Below, in pieces: positions 53,135-64,000 of a stretch of DNA of 64,000 nt. Below the pieces are notes generated by a model. The model was given only the letters and a program-made list of their open reading frames with translations, did not search any database and was not told the origin of the DNA. The stretch comes from Branchiostoma floridae (Eukaryota; Chordata; Leptocardii; Amphioxiformes; Branchiostomatidae), in contig NC_049997.1 of assembly GCF_000003815.2 (NCBI RefSeq), positions 9,199,875-9,263,874 on the forward strand, read 5' to 3'. The position numbers were made by a program, and so were the translations under genes. Numbering within the stretch: position 1 is the first letter of the stretch; each line of letters starts with the position of its first letter.

Positions 53135-53338
53135 ACTCATCACGTCGCAAATCTCGTCCGAAATCTCGGGCCGGTCGTCACGGTTCGTTACCACTTCACA
53201 CCGGCTCGTTTTCGGACGCAGACAGACCCTGACAGGACCGGTCAAGATAACGTCCGGTATGTGCTCATGGTCAGTAGTGGTCACGCGTCAGGGCTTTAAG
53301 TACTTAGCACCATCACTGAACGATCTCCATATTTTAGA

Positions 53339-53512
53339 GCGCGGTCACATAGGTCGTGCGATCGTCGTGCGATTTTGATGCCATAGGATTTTCAACACAA
53401 GATCCAAAACAGCATTTTGTGTACCAAGGCAGTTGAACTTTGCAAGAGTCGTGGATTTTTGTCCTCCAAAATGCCTGAAGATAGCGATCGTATGACCTAT
53501 GTGACAACGCCC
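53339..53512. mobile_element. MITE with termini GCGGTCACATAGGTCGT
   Basis: GCGGTCACATAGGTCGTGCG(ATC) pairs with GATCGTATGACCTATGTGAC. The interior GCGATTTTGATGCCATA also occurs at about 51526 in a related, more diverged element (51496-51695). Confidence 0.65.
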
Positions 53513-53784
53513 TTGGAAACCCCTGTTTTAGTATAGTATAGGTTCAGCTCCTATACAGTTTGACAGCAAGTTGTCGACCCTTAGATTGTTATGCCTTTGA
53601 ACGCAGGTAAATATTTGATAGGATTAGGAGGGGTTACTACTCATCGTTTATCGGTATTTTGATACATCTGCGGCCAATATGTCCCAATGGGAAACTAGAA
53701 CGCGAGTAAAATAGGCACTGTAACTGTAACCTCAATAACAAGAAAACTTACCACGTAATTACTCTCCAAGCAGAGGTTAGGCTC

Positions 53785-54045
53785 NNNNNNNNNNNNNNNN
53801 NNNNNNNNNNNNNNNNNNNNNNNNNNNNNNNNNNNNNNNNNNNNNNNNNNNNNNNNNNNNNNNNNNNNNNNNNNNNNNNNNNNNNNNNNNNNNNNNNNNN
53901 NNNNNNNNNNNNNNNNNNNNNNNNNNNNNNNNNNNNNNNNNNNNNNNNNNNNNNNNNNNNNNNNNNNNNNNNNNNNNNNNNNNNNNNNNNNNNNNNNNNN
54001 NNNNNNNNNNNNNNNNNNNNNNNNNNNNNNNNNNNNNNNNNNNNN
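53785..54045. other. Assembly gap (261 N)
   Basis: 261 unknown bases, bordered by repeat ends on both sides (TCTCCAAGCAGAGGTT at the left, GCTATGGAGGC at the right). The gap is likely due to an interspersed repeat. Confidence 0.99.
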
Positions 54046-55011
54046 ATAGAGAGCATGCTATGGAGGCTATTACTTGATATGATTTCAGAAACGGTCAGAC
54101 GTTTCAATTAGCATCCACTAGTTTTCGTCAGTGACACTGAAGAGATCTTGCTTTGTATTTTTCGATATGGTTTGTATTTTTTCGATAAATGCCAAGCTAA
54201 TAATGTAGCATTCCTTTGGAAGTTTATCCTGTTTTCCAGATGGTAAATAGCTGGAACTTGTAGATGTGTTGTCCTTGTTTAATGGTGGTCGATAAAAATA
54301 GCGCACAAGGATCAATGTAGTCTGCAGGAGGCTTAGACTGTGAGAACTGACCAGATGTTCTGATCAACTCCTCCTGTTGCTTGTTTTCGAGTCGCGCTTC
54401 GGCCAATAACCTGAGGAGTATGCACCAGTAATATGGCACTCCATATGTGCGATACAGGGAAGGCTAGAGGGTGGGAGTAGGTCGTTATAAGGACTTTCCT
54501 TGAACTTGAACGAGCGTTCTTACACACAACGTCAGGCGGTTATGTGATGGACTTCTTACGGGCAAACATGTGGCGATCCCAGCATGCCATGGGTCAGGAG
54601 AAAAGACGCAAAGGATCATGGCCCGGGGTTCGATTTCAGGGGGAGGGGTTCGTGAAGATATCAACTTGACATTTACTGAGCTGGGATTGGGTCTAATGAA
54701 TTCCTCAGAGACGTTTAGGCAGTCAGACAATACCTCCCGTGCAGTTAAGTCATTCTAGGTCATTCAACAGAAACAAAAGGGCGATTGTGGACATTTTAGG
54801 TCTCTGAGCAGCAATTTCATGACGGCAAATCTCATTTGCCCGTGAGTCCGGACAGGTGGGAGGGTCCTAAGAGATGCAGCGACACGAAAGACCACCCCTG
54901 CAGTTGTGCAATAAGAGACGGTGTCAAACGTATGCTTGTTCTGAGTTACAACCAGGAAGGTGGAATATTTAACCTCCTTGCTGCTAAGCCCAGAAACGTT
55001 TGCTGACTCTG

Positions 55012-55163
55012 CGTTTATCTCCAAGCAGATGTAAAAAGGGCAAATCGTAATGTTTCTCAAGCTTCCTGTTTTAGAGAATACCCAATGCCTTAGCCGCAAA
55101 GCCCTATGTTCTGGCTACTGGTGGGAAACTTGAGAAAAGTTACTACATCTGCTTGGAAATAAA
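55012..55163. mobile_element. MITE with TCTCCAAGCAGATGT termini, 152 bp
   Basis: GTTTATCTCCAAGCAGATGT(A) and (T)ACATCTGCTTGGAAATAAAC are inverted over about 21 nt with one mismatch. The terminus motif also appears at 2688, 10054, 12888 and 53760. Confidence 0.7.
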
Positions 55164-56079
55164 CTCTGCACCACTGAGGTCTAACAGGGGCTTGTCACGT
55201 AGAACAAAGGTTCGCCATTGTCGTCTGATGACCCTTTGTATCGCTGCTCTTTCGCCAACGGCGTCCAGTCTCTCTCAGCATGTGTCCACCTGCTAGTTGC
55301 CCCTTCACCCCTCACTGGTACACGAAGTACAGAAGCACTGTTCAGTAGTGGTATGATGTACATGTGGCGATCTCACCATATACAGAGGACCGCTGTTGTG
55401 CGAGTCGTCGACCCCCACATAACTGACACTAGACACCGCGTGTAAAATGAATGGGTGTCATTTTAATCCTGCTGGGGGTCAGAGCGCTCGGTATTCCTGT
55501 GATGTCCCGGAGATAGTGGAGATGGGCTCAAGTTAAGGACCAATTATTCTCTGCTGCAGGTGTACGGATTAAGTGCAAGCTGTTCATGAAAAAGTGAAAG
55601 GGACAAGTAAGAGAATGTCTGACAGGTGTGATACACGGATGGGATACAGCGAATTGGGCGGGAAGGAGGACCACCTAAAGTTGTCCTACATGTAGCAATG
55701 AAAGGCAGGTGGGGATCTTCACAATAGTAGTAGTCGATTTGTTAGAAGCACCTTCGGGTATATTTCAAACTTGTAGATTCTCTATTTACACCATGGCCAA
55801 TGCCACATTTTAGAATGAAAACGTGAGAAATCATAATAGTTCCCAGCCACCGTTTTTATTCCTAATATCGTTCTCCAGCGTCACTAATAAGGCGTCTGTC
55901 AAAGTTTGGTAACTCTGGGACATGATTTTTTTTGTCTTGTCCTCCCCTACACAAGTTTGGTACGGTCCATTCTTGATTGACAACTACAACGAATGCCTGC
56001 GTGATAGGGTCTGCTGAAGAGGAATTCTAGTCTCTCAATCTGATCCTTGTATCAAACTCTCGTCTGACACTGTCAATTT

Positions 56080-56369
56080 TTCCCGCGGCCCTGGGGGAAT
56101 CCCGCGCATGCGCGTCCTGTCAGCAAGCACTGGGACATGAACGGCTAAACAACAGTGGCATTGGTGCGACCCGCCGAGCTCGGGAGTGACATTTTTAAAT
56201 CGTCCGACTCTGGAGCCGGGGTGTTGCTAGGGAAGAGTGTTTTATTTTGAGGACAACTACTGTCGAGCACCAGACGCACCGCCAGAGAACAGTGCCTTGC
56301 CAGGGGGACTCATTGGTGGAATTGTTTGAACGCCGAAGGGCCGGGGCAAGGAGCGGTGGACTTACTAAG
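56080..56369 (+). promoter_or_regulatory. Candidate promoter and non-coding first exon
   Basis: This segment is markedly richer in G+C and CpG than its surroundings (TCCCGCGGCCCTGGG, GCGCATGCGCGTCC, an NRF1-like palindrome). It ends in a strong donor, ACTAAG|GTAAGG, at 56369/56370. No ATG-initiated long frame leads into the donor. It could be the 5' untranslated exon of a gene whose first coding exon is 61188-61279. This is inference from composition and splice signal only. Confidence 0.35.
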
Positions 56370-57859
56370 GTAAGGTCGTCTGGTGGAGAATCAGTCGTGA
56401 TTTACCTAGTCAGATCAGGATTGTTTAGATTCCTCTTGTTCTCTTCTTTCCTGCCCGTCACAAATAGAGCTAAATCTTCCTTTAAGTCAACAATCTTACA
56501 TTTGTGGTGTTAAAAGCGGCATAGCGCTTTGTTTCCAACGTTGTATACCGTTGCTAGCCAAGTCGCAGGCTTTAGAGATGTTGACTGGAAGTATCTCTTG
56601 CCAGCGGTTCGCATAATGAACGCATCTTCGGTGTCAACAAGCGTGTTATTATTACCGTGAGATTGAGAACATATTGGGGCGCGGGTGTTTTGTGTACATT
56701 ACCAGCCTGTGATGCCCATCTCGTCAGTCTCGATCGGAATTGAAAAGAGACCGGGCATGGGCCCAACTAGCCCGCAAGGCAATACCTGCGGTATACATTT
56801 GACGCCCAAACATTGGGATACAATGTGTCGAGGTATTTTAAGCGACTCGACAGTGCTTGTTACTTTCGCTGGCAGTGAATGAGAGGAAAAGGGCGGGCGC
56901 GTTGTCTGAAGACGCATGAATGAATCTGACATCGCCGTCGGCAAGAACTCGCACCAAGGCGGCAGGAAAGCCCCGGCTCTCGGGCAAGGTCTCGCCTGCC
57001 CCCGGCGCGGAAGGATAGCCGAGAGGGGTCCCCGACTCCTAGACAAACGTTACAAAGTCAGCTGCGTATACAGAAAGGGAATGTTTAAGTCAAGGCTTTG
57101 GCTGTAACTATGGGATTAGATTTTGAGGTCGTGGTAGCATCGGCCAAATTTCTCAAGGTCTCAAGCGGACGGCAGCGTCGTTCTAAACGTTATCGTGGTC
57201 CAAATCTCGTAACAGGTCTGGTTCAGTTCTTTCACTGGTATGCACTTGGTCACCGACCTTGAGCCATGAACTTGAAATACAGCCCACTTGGCACCGTCCG
57301 CATTTATGCTTTAATGAGTTCTATAGCTGGATACTGAGTGAAGGCAAGATAAGAGTGGTAGACAGAGAGAGAAAAGTTATATTTGCTTAAGTTACATCGT
57401 TCAATGTCGTTCAAGAAAAAATTGACAGTTAATTTTACAGACGTTGGTGTTGAAATGAAAAATAAAGAACGACTCCATGTTGTACTGGTACCCCGGATGT
57501 TACCAGGTGTCGCCAAGGTCGAATGGACGCGCATGACAGACGACGCTGACGTCACCCGACCGCCACACGACTTGCTCCCGACCTGTAACGACCGTTTAAA
57601 GGAGCGAGCCAAAACAAAGGAAATATTCAAGCACTTCTGTCCGCTCCGTCCTAGGAGGGGTCTTGACCCCTGCATTTAAAGGTCAGCCCGAGTTTATGAA
57701 AGGCAGACCACCTAAAAGATCGCTAACACATGACCGGGTTCGGCGGAGAGAGCGCCTATGCTTTGCAGTGGTTCTCTCTCGAAGAGGTTAGGTCTCAGAT
57801 TGTTTGGGATGTCTTGTAATGTGTTTTCATAGGAATTTAAATTTGGTCAGATTTTCTTT

Positions 57860-58153
57860 TTGTCTGCCAGCCAACAAGGAAGCCTGACAAAACTAAAACC
57901 CTATAAAACGTCTAAAAGACATCCAAAACAAGGGGACCCAAATTTACGTCACCCAATTCCCCAAGCACAAGAGCTAACGCCTAAACATCGTATCGCTTGT
58001 TCGGAATACGACAAAGCAAAACATGAAGTTACGCTGCAGTACCAAGGGAAGTCACCAGGGGGCCCCAAATCTTATCATTTCAAGCTTTTGTCCCACCGTC
58101 CCACCACACACCAAATATAAAAACAATCCATCCAGCTCTTGTTGACAGACAGA

Positions 58154-58193
<40 letters not shown>

Positions 58194-58257
58194 AACACGC
58201 ACAGACACACAAACGCTAGTGAAAATACAACCGCCGTGAAGATCTTATGGAGGTACC
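57860..58257. repeat. Fragment of the dispersed element with (CA)n
   Basis: AAAAACAATCCATCCAGCTC, then GACAGACAGACAAACAC, (CA)n at 58156-58191, and a terminal TTATGGAGGTACC match the reverse orientation of the 25142-26196 element. Confidence 0.55.
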
Positions 58258-58309
58258 AAGCCGGAGCCTAACGTATGCTTGAAGAGAACCAAAGCGGCAC
58301 TGTCCACGT

Positions 58310-58422
58310 AGCCTGGTACCCAGCCGTATGATAGCCCCCAAGCCTCATCTGTCCGCTCCACAAATATTTGCGGAGGGGGCAGAAGAGACTCGGGAGCTAT
58401 GATACGGCTAGATACCAGTCTA
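58310..58422. mobile_element. MITE family B, third copy
   Basis: TAGCCTGGTACCCAGCCGTA(TGATAGC) pairs with GCTATGATACGGCTAGATAC(CAG). The middle (CTCATCTGTCCGCTCCAC...AGAAGAGACTCGGGAG) also pairs and resembles the copy at 4694-4785. Confidence 0.75.
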
Positions 58423-58923
58423 CTGTCCCCGTTGGTTCACCAAACACACTCGCCCGCAGGACAGAATTCTTAACTCTTGTGTTTCTCCAGATGTTTTGAA
58501 ATCCCTGCAACAAGAGAGGGCATCGATAGGTTTAAATGTTGGTTTGGCAACGGTTCAAAACGTCGCTCAAAAACTCCAGCGATAACTCGTCTGTCCGCAT
58601 CCGGGCCTTGCCTGCGCTTTCTCTCTCGCACTCTACCCTCAACTCCGGGTCGACAGACGTTTTATTTACCGTTAAATCATCACCTATGTAATGTCAAAAG
58701 ATCGCCCCAGTCGTTGACATGTTATCTTTTCTCCAGAATACGGCCTGAGTTTATTTGATGCGATTTACAGCCCATTGCTTTCAAAAACACATGGCTGTGT
58801 CCCTAGAGGTTCGTTGCCAAACGCTGTGGTCTGAAACTGGTATCATATATAAATCTTTTAACACCCTGTGTCTTTCAAGACATATCGTCATGATAGGACT
58901 GCGTAAGCCACAAAAACAGTCTA

Positions 58924-59251
58924 TTTCCCGCCAGATGGCCGTAGAAATACCTCCTTGAGACAATAACTTCCTCACATAAATGTCACATATCTGGTAATTG
59001 GTCAATCCAATGAAAAGATTACCTCTACTGCCTGCAGTCAATTTCCCGCCAATTGTGAGAGGAAAGCTAGTTCCGCCTTTTGTCTCTCAGATTCTGACCG
59101 AGGAATGTGTGTGTAACCTAACATACGTGTTTCTAGGTCGAATCGTCTGATGATATCGACCCACTTTTACGACTAGATTGCTTTGTCAGCTGAGCACTGT
59201 CGGCCTATGATGTTGTACTGTCGTCTGATCGTGACGTCATTCCCGCCAAAA
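58924..59251. promoter_or_regulatory. Cluster of E2F-like sites with a CRE
   Basis: TTTCCCGCC at 58924-58932 and 59042-59050 and TTCCCGCCAAAA at 59240-59251. The last is directly preceded by a perfect CRE, TGACGTCA (59232-59239). Three E2F-type sites in 330 bp next to a CRE suggest a control element, possibly an enhancer or promoter. No transcript is evident nearby. Confidence 0.3.
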
Positions 59252-61187
59252 GAAGCCGGGTCTTCCTCTATCGTCTGCAGCGCGTCTAACCGACGAATCT
59301 CAAGTCTAGATCTAGACACTGGTTGAAAAACAAGACGTCACCTGAGACAGTTTGTTCAGAAGTACAGGATAACAACAATGGGAGACTGACACGGGCAAAA
59401 CGGCCTTCAATGTAACGTTAACAAAGAAAATGTTTTGTGCAGGCTAAACTTCCAGACTTATTTCAGATGTCTGAAGACGATAACGTTAATGACAATAATC
59501 ATAGGTTTCGTTCTAGATTGCCTCTAATCTTATGATTATATAGGGGTATCTTTAAATGATAGCACAGTGGCATTACGATCTGAGAAATAAGTCATGCGTC
59601 TATGTCGATAAGGGCAGTAACACATACCGCCCTGTAATGATAAAGTTTACGGAAAGCAAGGAGCTTTTTACACTGTAAAGAAAGCAGAGAGGAGATTTAT
59701 ATACAGTGGGCTCCCTAACCCAGCGGGTAAGCGATTTTAAGAGGAAGTGGATTGGATTCAACTTGGTGGTTTATAGACAGGATTAAGCCTTGCACGAACT
59801 ATCTTTTTTAACTAGCTGGCTCGGTGCTGTAGTATCATCTGGTAAGGCCCGGGGCTTGTCTAGACCCCAGTAGCCAAGACTTCGGTTTATCTGACTCTTC
59901 TCTGGATTCAAGAAACTATTCTAATAGCGTCCTCGAAAAAAGAGACCAAACGCTACAAGGTCAAAGTCAACAAAAGATTCCGTCACTTTCTTGACGAGGT
60001 ACCAGCATACTACATAATTGCCCAGACGCGGGGGAAATGAGAGGAGTTAGAACTATGACAAAAGACACATACCTACTGTATTTGAGACATGTGGTGGTTT
60101 ATAAAGACTGCTCTAGGTGTGGCCCTCCTTAAAGATTGCTGTCATTCCCTTCAGTCTATGTATACAAGACGTGCTGTAGTGCTGTTATGAAAAGGATTTG
60201 GTCTTCATCTTCTTTGGCATCTATGTACGAACAAGAATTCCTGATCCCTTAATCGAGGAAAGAAATTCTGCCCTGCAATGACATTTGAAGCTGGATTGGA
60301 GGCTTTGTACTTGTCGCATACCTGTTATCCATTACCTGAGCCGCAAAACCCAGATAATATTCGCACCCAGACAACTTCACATCAATCTTACAGGTCTTTA
60401 CACGCTGTAATTTGTCGGACAAATAGACACAGTATAAATCGTTTGTCTTCAGACGTGCCGAAGGGATTTACGGATTCTAAGACGCACAGCAAGTCTCCTT
60501 CTTGTAAATATGGTCTATTGGTCGCGCTGGGAAGGGAACAAAGGAATGTCTCCAACAGCTGTACAATCAAACGCGCCGTGACCCTCAAGGTCAAAGGTAT
60601 AGGCCCTGGGAACGAGACTATCAGACGATAATTACCTCAGCGCGTTCTGGACGATTCCAAGCTGTTGCCTTGGTGACAAGAGGTGGGGAAGGGGTGTGTG
60701 AAGTGAAATAGTTTCCCGAGGAAGGAATGATATCTGTGTTGCATGTTTGGTTTATCTGAATCTGGAAATTAACGCCCAATAAATCTCAGAACTACATGTA
60801 AGTGAGAGTAGACATAAGCAAGACATGAATTCCTGACAGCGACCTGTCAAAGAGGACGGTTGATCATGAGACAAAGAGTTTCGGCAGATACCAAGTTGAG
60901 GGCTGTTTAGCTGGCGTTAGTTAGAAAAAAAACACAACCAACAAAACAACCAATTTCAAAACAATCCATTAACCAATCAACCAATATCACTAGGTCCCAG
61001 TTCTTATGCAAGGTCAGTCTTGAAATAGAGACTGAATACACGTATGTATGTGTGATACTTTCTCTGTGTGAGGAGGAATGCTGGCCAGCGAACAATTTCA
61101 TGACGGCGAGGTCAACTAGTTATTCATTCCTACAATCAACCACCGAGTCCATCATTCCACCTGACCGACATATTTTGTTTCCCCCAG

Positions 61188-61279
61188 TCTGCACCATGCT
61201 GAGCTTCAGCGCCTGTCTCATCCTGACCTGCTACGGAGCGTCACTCAAGAGGCGGGAGCAGGATGTCGGGCTGGCAGTG
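61188..61279 (+). CDS. Probable signal-peptide exon of a gene extending beyond the window
   Basis: TTTCCCCCAG acceptor, eight untranslated bases, then ATG at 61196 in a CACCATG context, 28 codons, and donor GTACGG at 61280. It reads MLSFSACLILTCYGA followed by SLKRREQDVGLAV: a short hydrophobic signal sequence, then a basic segment with KRR that could be a propeptide cleavage site. Codons are G/C-rich like the other genes here. No second coding exon was found in the remaining 2.7 kb, so the intron would be long. The gene is unidentified. Confidence 0.45.
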
Positions 61280-64000
61280 GTACGGACGGTTTCATTATTA
61301 CCTTCGCCAAGAAGGTTATGTTTTGGGTAGCGTGTGTATGTACGTGTGCGTGTGTGTGTTATTCTCGACTGAATCGCTTATTAGTCCTCTTTGGCCATCT
61401 GACCAGATTTCTCAAGGCCCAAGACTTTATGCGCATATACGTGACATCAACAATGGGTCAAGAGTTGTTGGAAGTCTATGTCGTCTTGATGTTTCATCGA
61501 CAATCTTTTATAGATTCTTCATCAATACAAACTTTAGGCATTTAGATTTGTTATAGAGTGCACTTGTCTGGAGATTGCAGCCTTTCCTTTGCGAAAGAGT
61601 CTACCACTTCTCTTGTTATGATCATTTACTCATTCCAGTGTTTCCTTTTGTTTTCCACCCTCCTTCTAAGAAAGACCCAGTGGCTTGTGGTCAGGCCTGG
61701 ATAGACGACACGCAGCCTGTTCTGCGCTGCCAGGTCCTGGCTTAAGCGCCATTTCTCCGGTTTCATCTCTGATATCATTGTGGGATTTCTTATCTAAGTC
61801 CTGTCTAATTGGGTAAGGGAGGGGCGCTGCGGGGTGTCGGTAATAAGCAATAGTAGGTCATACGTTGGGCTTTAGTAAGTTGGGAGGGGGCACGTATGAA
61901 ATGGCGGACATTGTAGATAGGCTTCTATTCAGGTTTTGATTTCAAACCTAACGCTTGTTAAGTTCACCTGCTGCTGTCTGTTCAAAAGTCAGTCACAAAA
62001 GCCACAAATATAGCTTTAGTACTTTTTTGAGGTGAGCCCTTGGCCCCTCTGAGGCCATAGGGACAGTGGGTTGTTATCAATATTGTGTCTAGGGCACGAT
62101 ATTGGAAGGTGGAGTCCATCCCTCTCCTTTCACCGCCTTTTATATTATACCTCCACAACCGATATCGGGACTCAGGTATCCATATCTTTATTACACCTGG
62201 GTGGAGTGATGGAGGTCTTGTAAAGTGCCTTTCCCAATGACACAAGGTCAAACTAGCTATCGGTGTTTAGCAAGCGAAAGTAGTGAGCCAGCGGTCACTA
62301 CGGAGGATGGTGCTCAGGCTAAGGTCGAACTTGTGACTTTTAGATATAAGACCGCTAGCGCAGTCAGTCAAACACTCGATGCCCCCCTAGACTAATTATG
62401 CTTCTTTTATATCCGATGGGTCATGATAGTCTTTTATGACTATAACGCTAGAAAATAAAAATATTTGTTTCTACTAATTTCTCAGTTTATATTTGCCCTT
62501 TCTCAGTTCTTCTGCGCATTTCTTAAGCTTTATTCCCATATACCTCAACCCCCCTCTTATCCATACCCTACTCCTTAGCGCGAGTGATGACTTTAAGGGT
62601 TGACGGGTTATAGGTCAGTGGCACTCAACACCATAGGAGTTAATGTGCTTTTCATTAAGTTGGTGCGATGACAGGTTAGTGGAGGTGAAAGGTGGAATAA
62701 TCAGTGTTAGAAAAATAACAAATGTTTCGAATTACGGCAGTAAGAAGCGAACGTCTGTCCAGTCCACACAAATAAACAGTCAAAGTCTCAATCTCTAACC
62801 CAGAATTACGAGGGGTGTTCTTACAACTGTTGCAAAGCTCAATGTAAAGCAAAGAGGGAGGGGGGTCATACAGTCACAGCTTGAGAAGAAAAGTCCTGTC
62901 GTCACTTTGGTCAAGGCATTTTATTGACCTTTATTAGAAGATGAAGCCATTCCTTCTCCCTCCAAAGCTTTTTAAGTCCCCAAACGAAGTCAGGTATTGA
63001 ACCATAAGGATACTCTTTTTATACAAATCATTGCTTTATTCACACCAATGTTTCGATGAGTCTGTCACGTGCACCTTCTTCAGGGCAATACTGACTGGTT
63101 CACAATCGTTTGACTAAATAAAGCAATGGTTGTGTAAAAAGAGTCTTTTTAATTCAACGACGTACCAACCTGATGAAACTATTCTATTCAAGGATGAATT
63201 CAGGTAGTCGTGTAAAGTACAATTCTCAAGGACACGACGTCTACTCAGGAATGGAACGCGTAGAACCTATTCCATCTTGACCCAGCCACCCGGCTATTTG
63301 ATGCCACTTAGGAGTTAGGAAGGTGATGAGGTCAAGGCCAATTAACAGATATTTGGGAGTTCGTTTTAACGTAAATAGGTACAAGAACGTAAAAACATAC
63401 ATATGATTTTTAAGATGGCTTAGTTTAGCAATGGAAGCATGTTAAGATGGACGGTTAATGGCAAAATAATGCTCAGTTTGCGTGCGGTGGTGGGAGGCTG
63501 TATCTCTATATACCGGCTCGTGATTACTCGCTCAAGGCCAATTAACAGATAATTAGTAGTTATTTTCAACACAAGTACGTCCAAAGGTCTTAAATGCAAA
63601 AACACACAAAGATTTTTAATTGAAATAATCCTTGATGCAAAATATATAACACAAATTGGTTATATCCCATGTCAATTTTCCTCGTGTGCTTACATCAAAT
63701 AACTGGTGCTAAACCGTAAAAAGTAACCTGCTACACACTCAGAAAGTGAGCAATATGGTCGCCAGTGAGTCTTTCCTAGCCAGCAAAGGAAGCAAATAGG
63801 CCCAGAGAACCTGCTATATAAGCTACGAAGTCTTTCCCATGCATGTCTACCTCCCTGTCCCGTCCCTGGCCTGACCAGGTTCCACAGATGTCTTCCTTCG
63901 CAGCAGAGAATATGTTGCAGGGATCCTGACCCTCTCAAGGCCCAGAGATCGCCTTTTGTGCCTCCTGTTACCAGATTTGTTTTAGAAGAAAGGCTGGCTG
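61280..64000. other. Right end: repeats, no recognised exon
   Basis: A SINE-like element lies at about 62100-62390. A repeat near 63000-63190 reads AATAAAGCAATG...GTAAAAAGAGT and contains CGTACCAACCTGATGAAAC, resembling the sequence beside the first gap (23687-23712). Nothing else is evident. Confidence 0.45.
62100..62390 (-). mobile_element. SINE-like element (different family)
   Basis: On the minus strand a tRNA-like head (GTTTGACTGACTGCGCTAGC, then AAGTTCGACCTT) precedes a segment whose complement reads GTAAAGTGCCTTTCCCAATG(ACACAAG). That block is typical of widespread animal SINE cores (from memory). Box matches are imperfect. Confidence 0.35.

Larger units (their letters stand above)
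50151..55800. other. Gene-free region downstream of SLC5
   Basis: SLC5 3' untranslated sequence, then short inverted-repeat elements (51317-51420, 51496-51695, 53339-53512, 55012-55163), a TG/GA microsatellite, a DR1-type nuclear receptor motif at 53122-53134 and an N gap. No exon was recognised. Confidence 0.55.
56370..61187. other. Presumed first intron or intergenic region with regulatory motifs
   Basis: No coding exon was recognised. The region contains MITE family B (58310-58422), a fragment of the dispersed element with a (CA)n tract (57860-58257), a G+C-rich patch at 56880-57050, and a cluster of E2F-like sites and a CRE at 58924-59251. It is less repeat-dense than the rest of the window. 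Confidence 0.45.

Overview
The window is animal nuclear DNA, most likely from a lancelet (amphioxus, Branchiostoma). Four multi-exon genes have GT-AG introns, and nearly all introns carry short inverted-repeat elements. The elements, the deuterostome-type gene content and the tandem EGF exons fit a lancelet; this is inference, since no species-specific marker was searched. Two runs of N (23587-23686 and 53785-54045) are assembly gaps. The exon models below were built by hand from splice consensus, reading phase and protein logic. Every junction keeps the frame.

Layout. (1) 93-11720, plus strand: the 3' part of a gene for an extracellular protein with at least eight calcium-binding EGF modules, a Thr-rich stretch, and a polycystin-1-like GAIN/GPS region. 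It stops 30 residues after the GPS, with no membrane segment. (2) 11721-17594: no gene; two large inverted repeats, one built from Tc1/mariner transposase sequence. (3) 17595-22733, minus strand: a complete eight-exon gene for a secreted, acidic protein of about 407 residues. It has a Met/Asp-rich segment and tandemly duplicated exons, and one block faintly recalls the N-terminal region of Dickkopf-3/soggy. (4) 24865-32853, minus strand: a complete nine-exon SLCO/OATP organic anion transporter (about 709 aa). (5) 34886-50150, plus strand: a complete 14-exon SLC5 sodium/solute (SGLT-like) cotransporter (about 653 aa), head-to-head with the SLCO gene across about 2 kb. (6) 50151-64000: gene-poor. 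It holds a possible non-coding first exon near 56369 and a probable signal-peptide exon at 61188-61279 whose gene would continue past the window.

The two transporters may share a divergent control region. Otherwise the genes do not form an evident pathway.

The most striking theme is local tandem duplication across splice boundaries. SLCO exon 2 has its 3' end and 5' splice site amplified into a 78-bp array. SLCO exons 5 and 6 and SLC5 exon 4 each have a truncated upstream copy of their acceptor and 5' coding part, 134-176 bp away. In the secreted acidic protein gene, the 3' half of one exon appears to have been duplicated the same way and turned into new in-frame exons. One of these differs from its parent by four synonymous changes and none that alter the protein.

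Repeats are abundant: several MITE families with two to five copies here, a tRNA-derived SINE nested in a MITE, a roughly 1-kb dispersed element in both orientations, minisatellites, and scattered hammerhead-like motifs.
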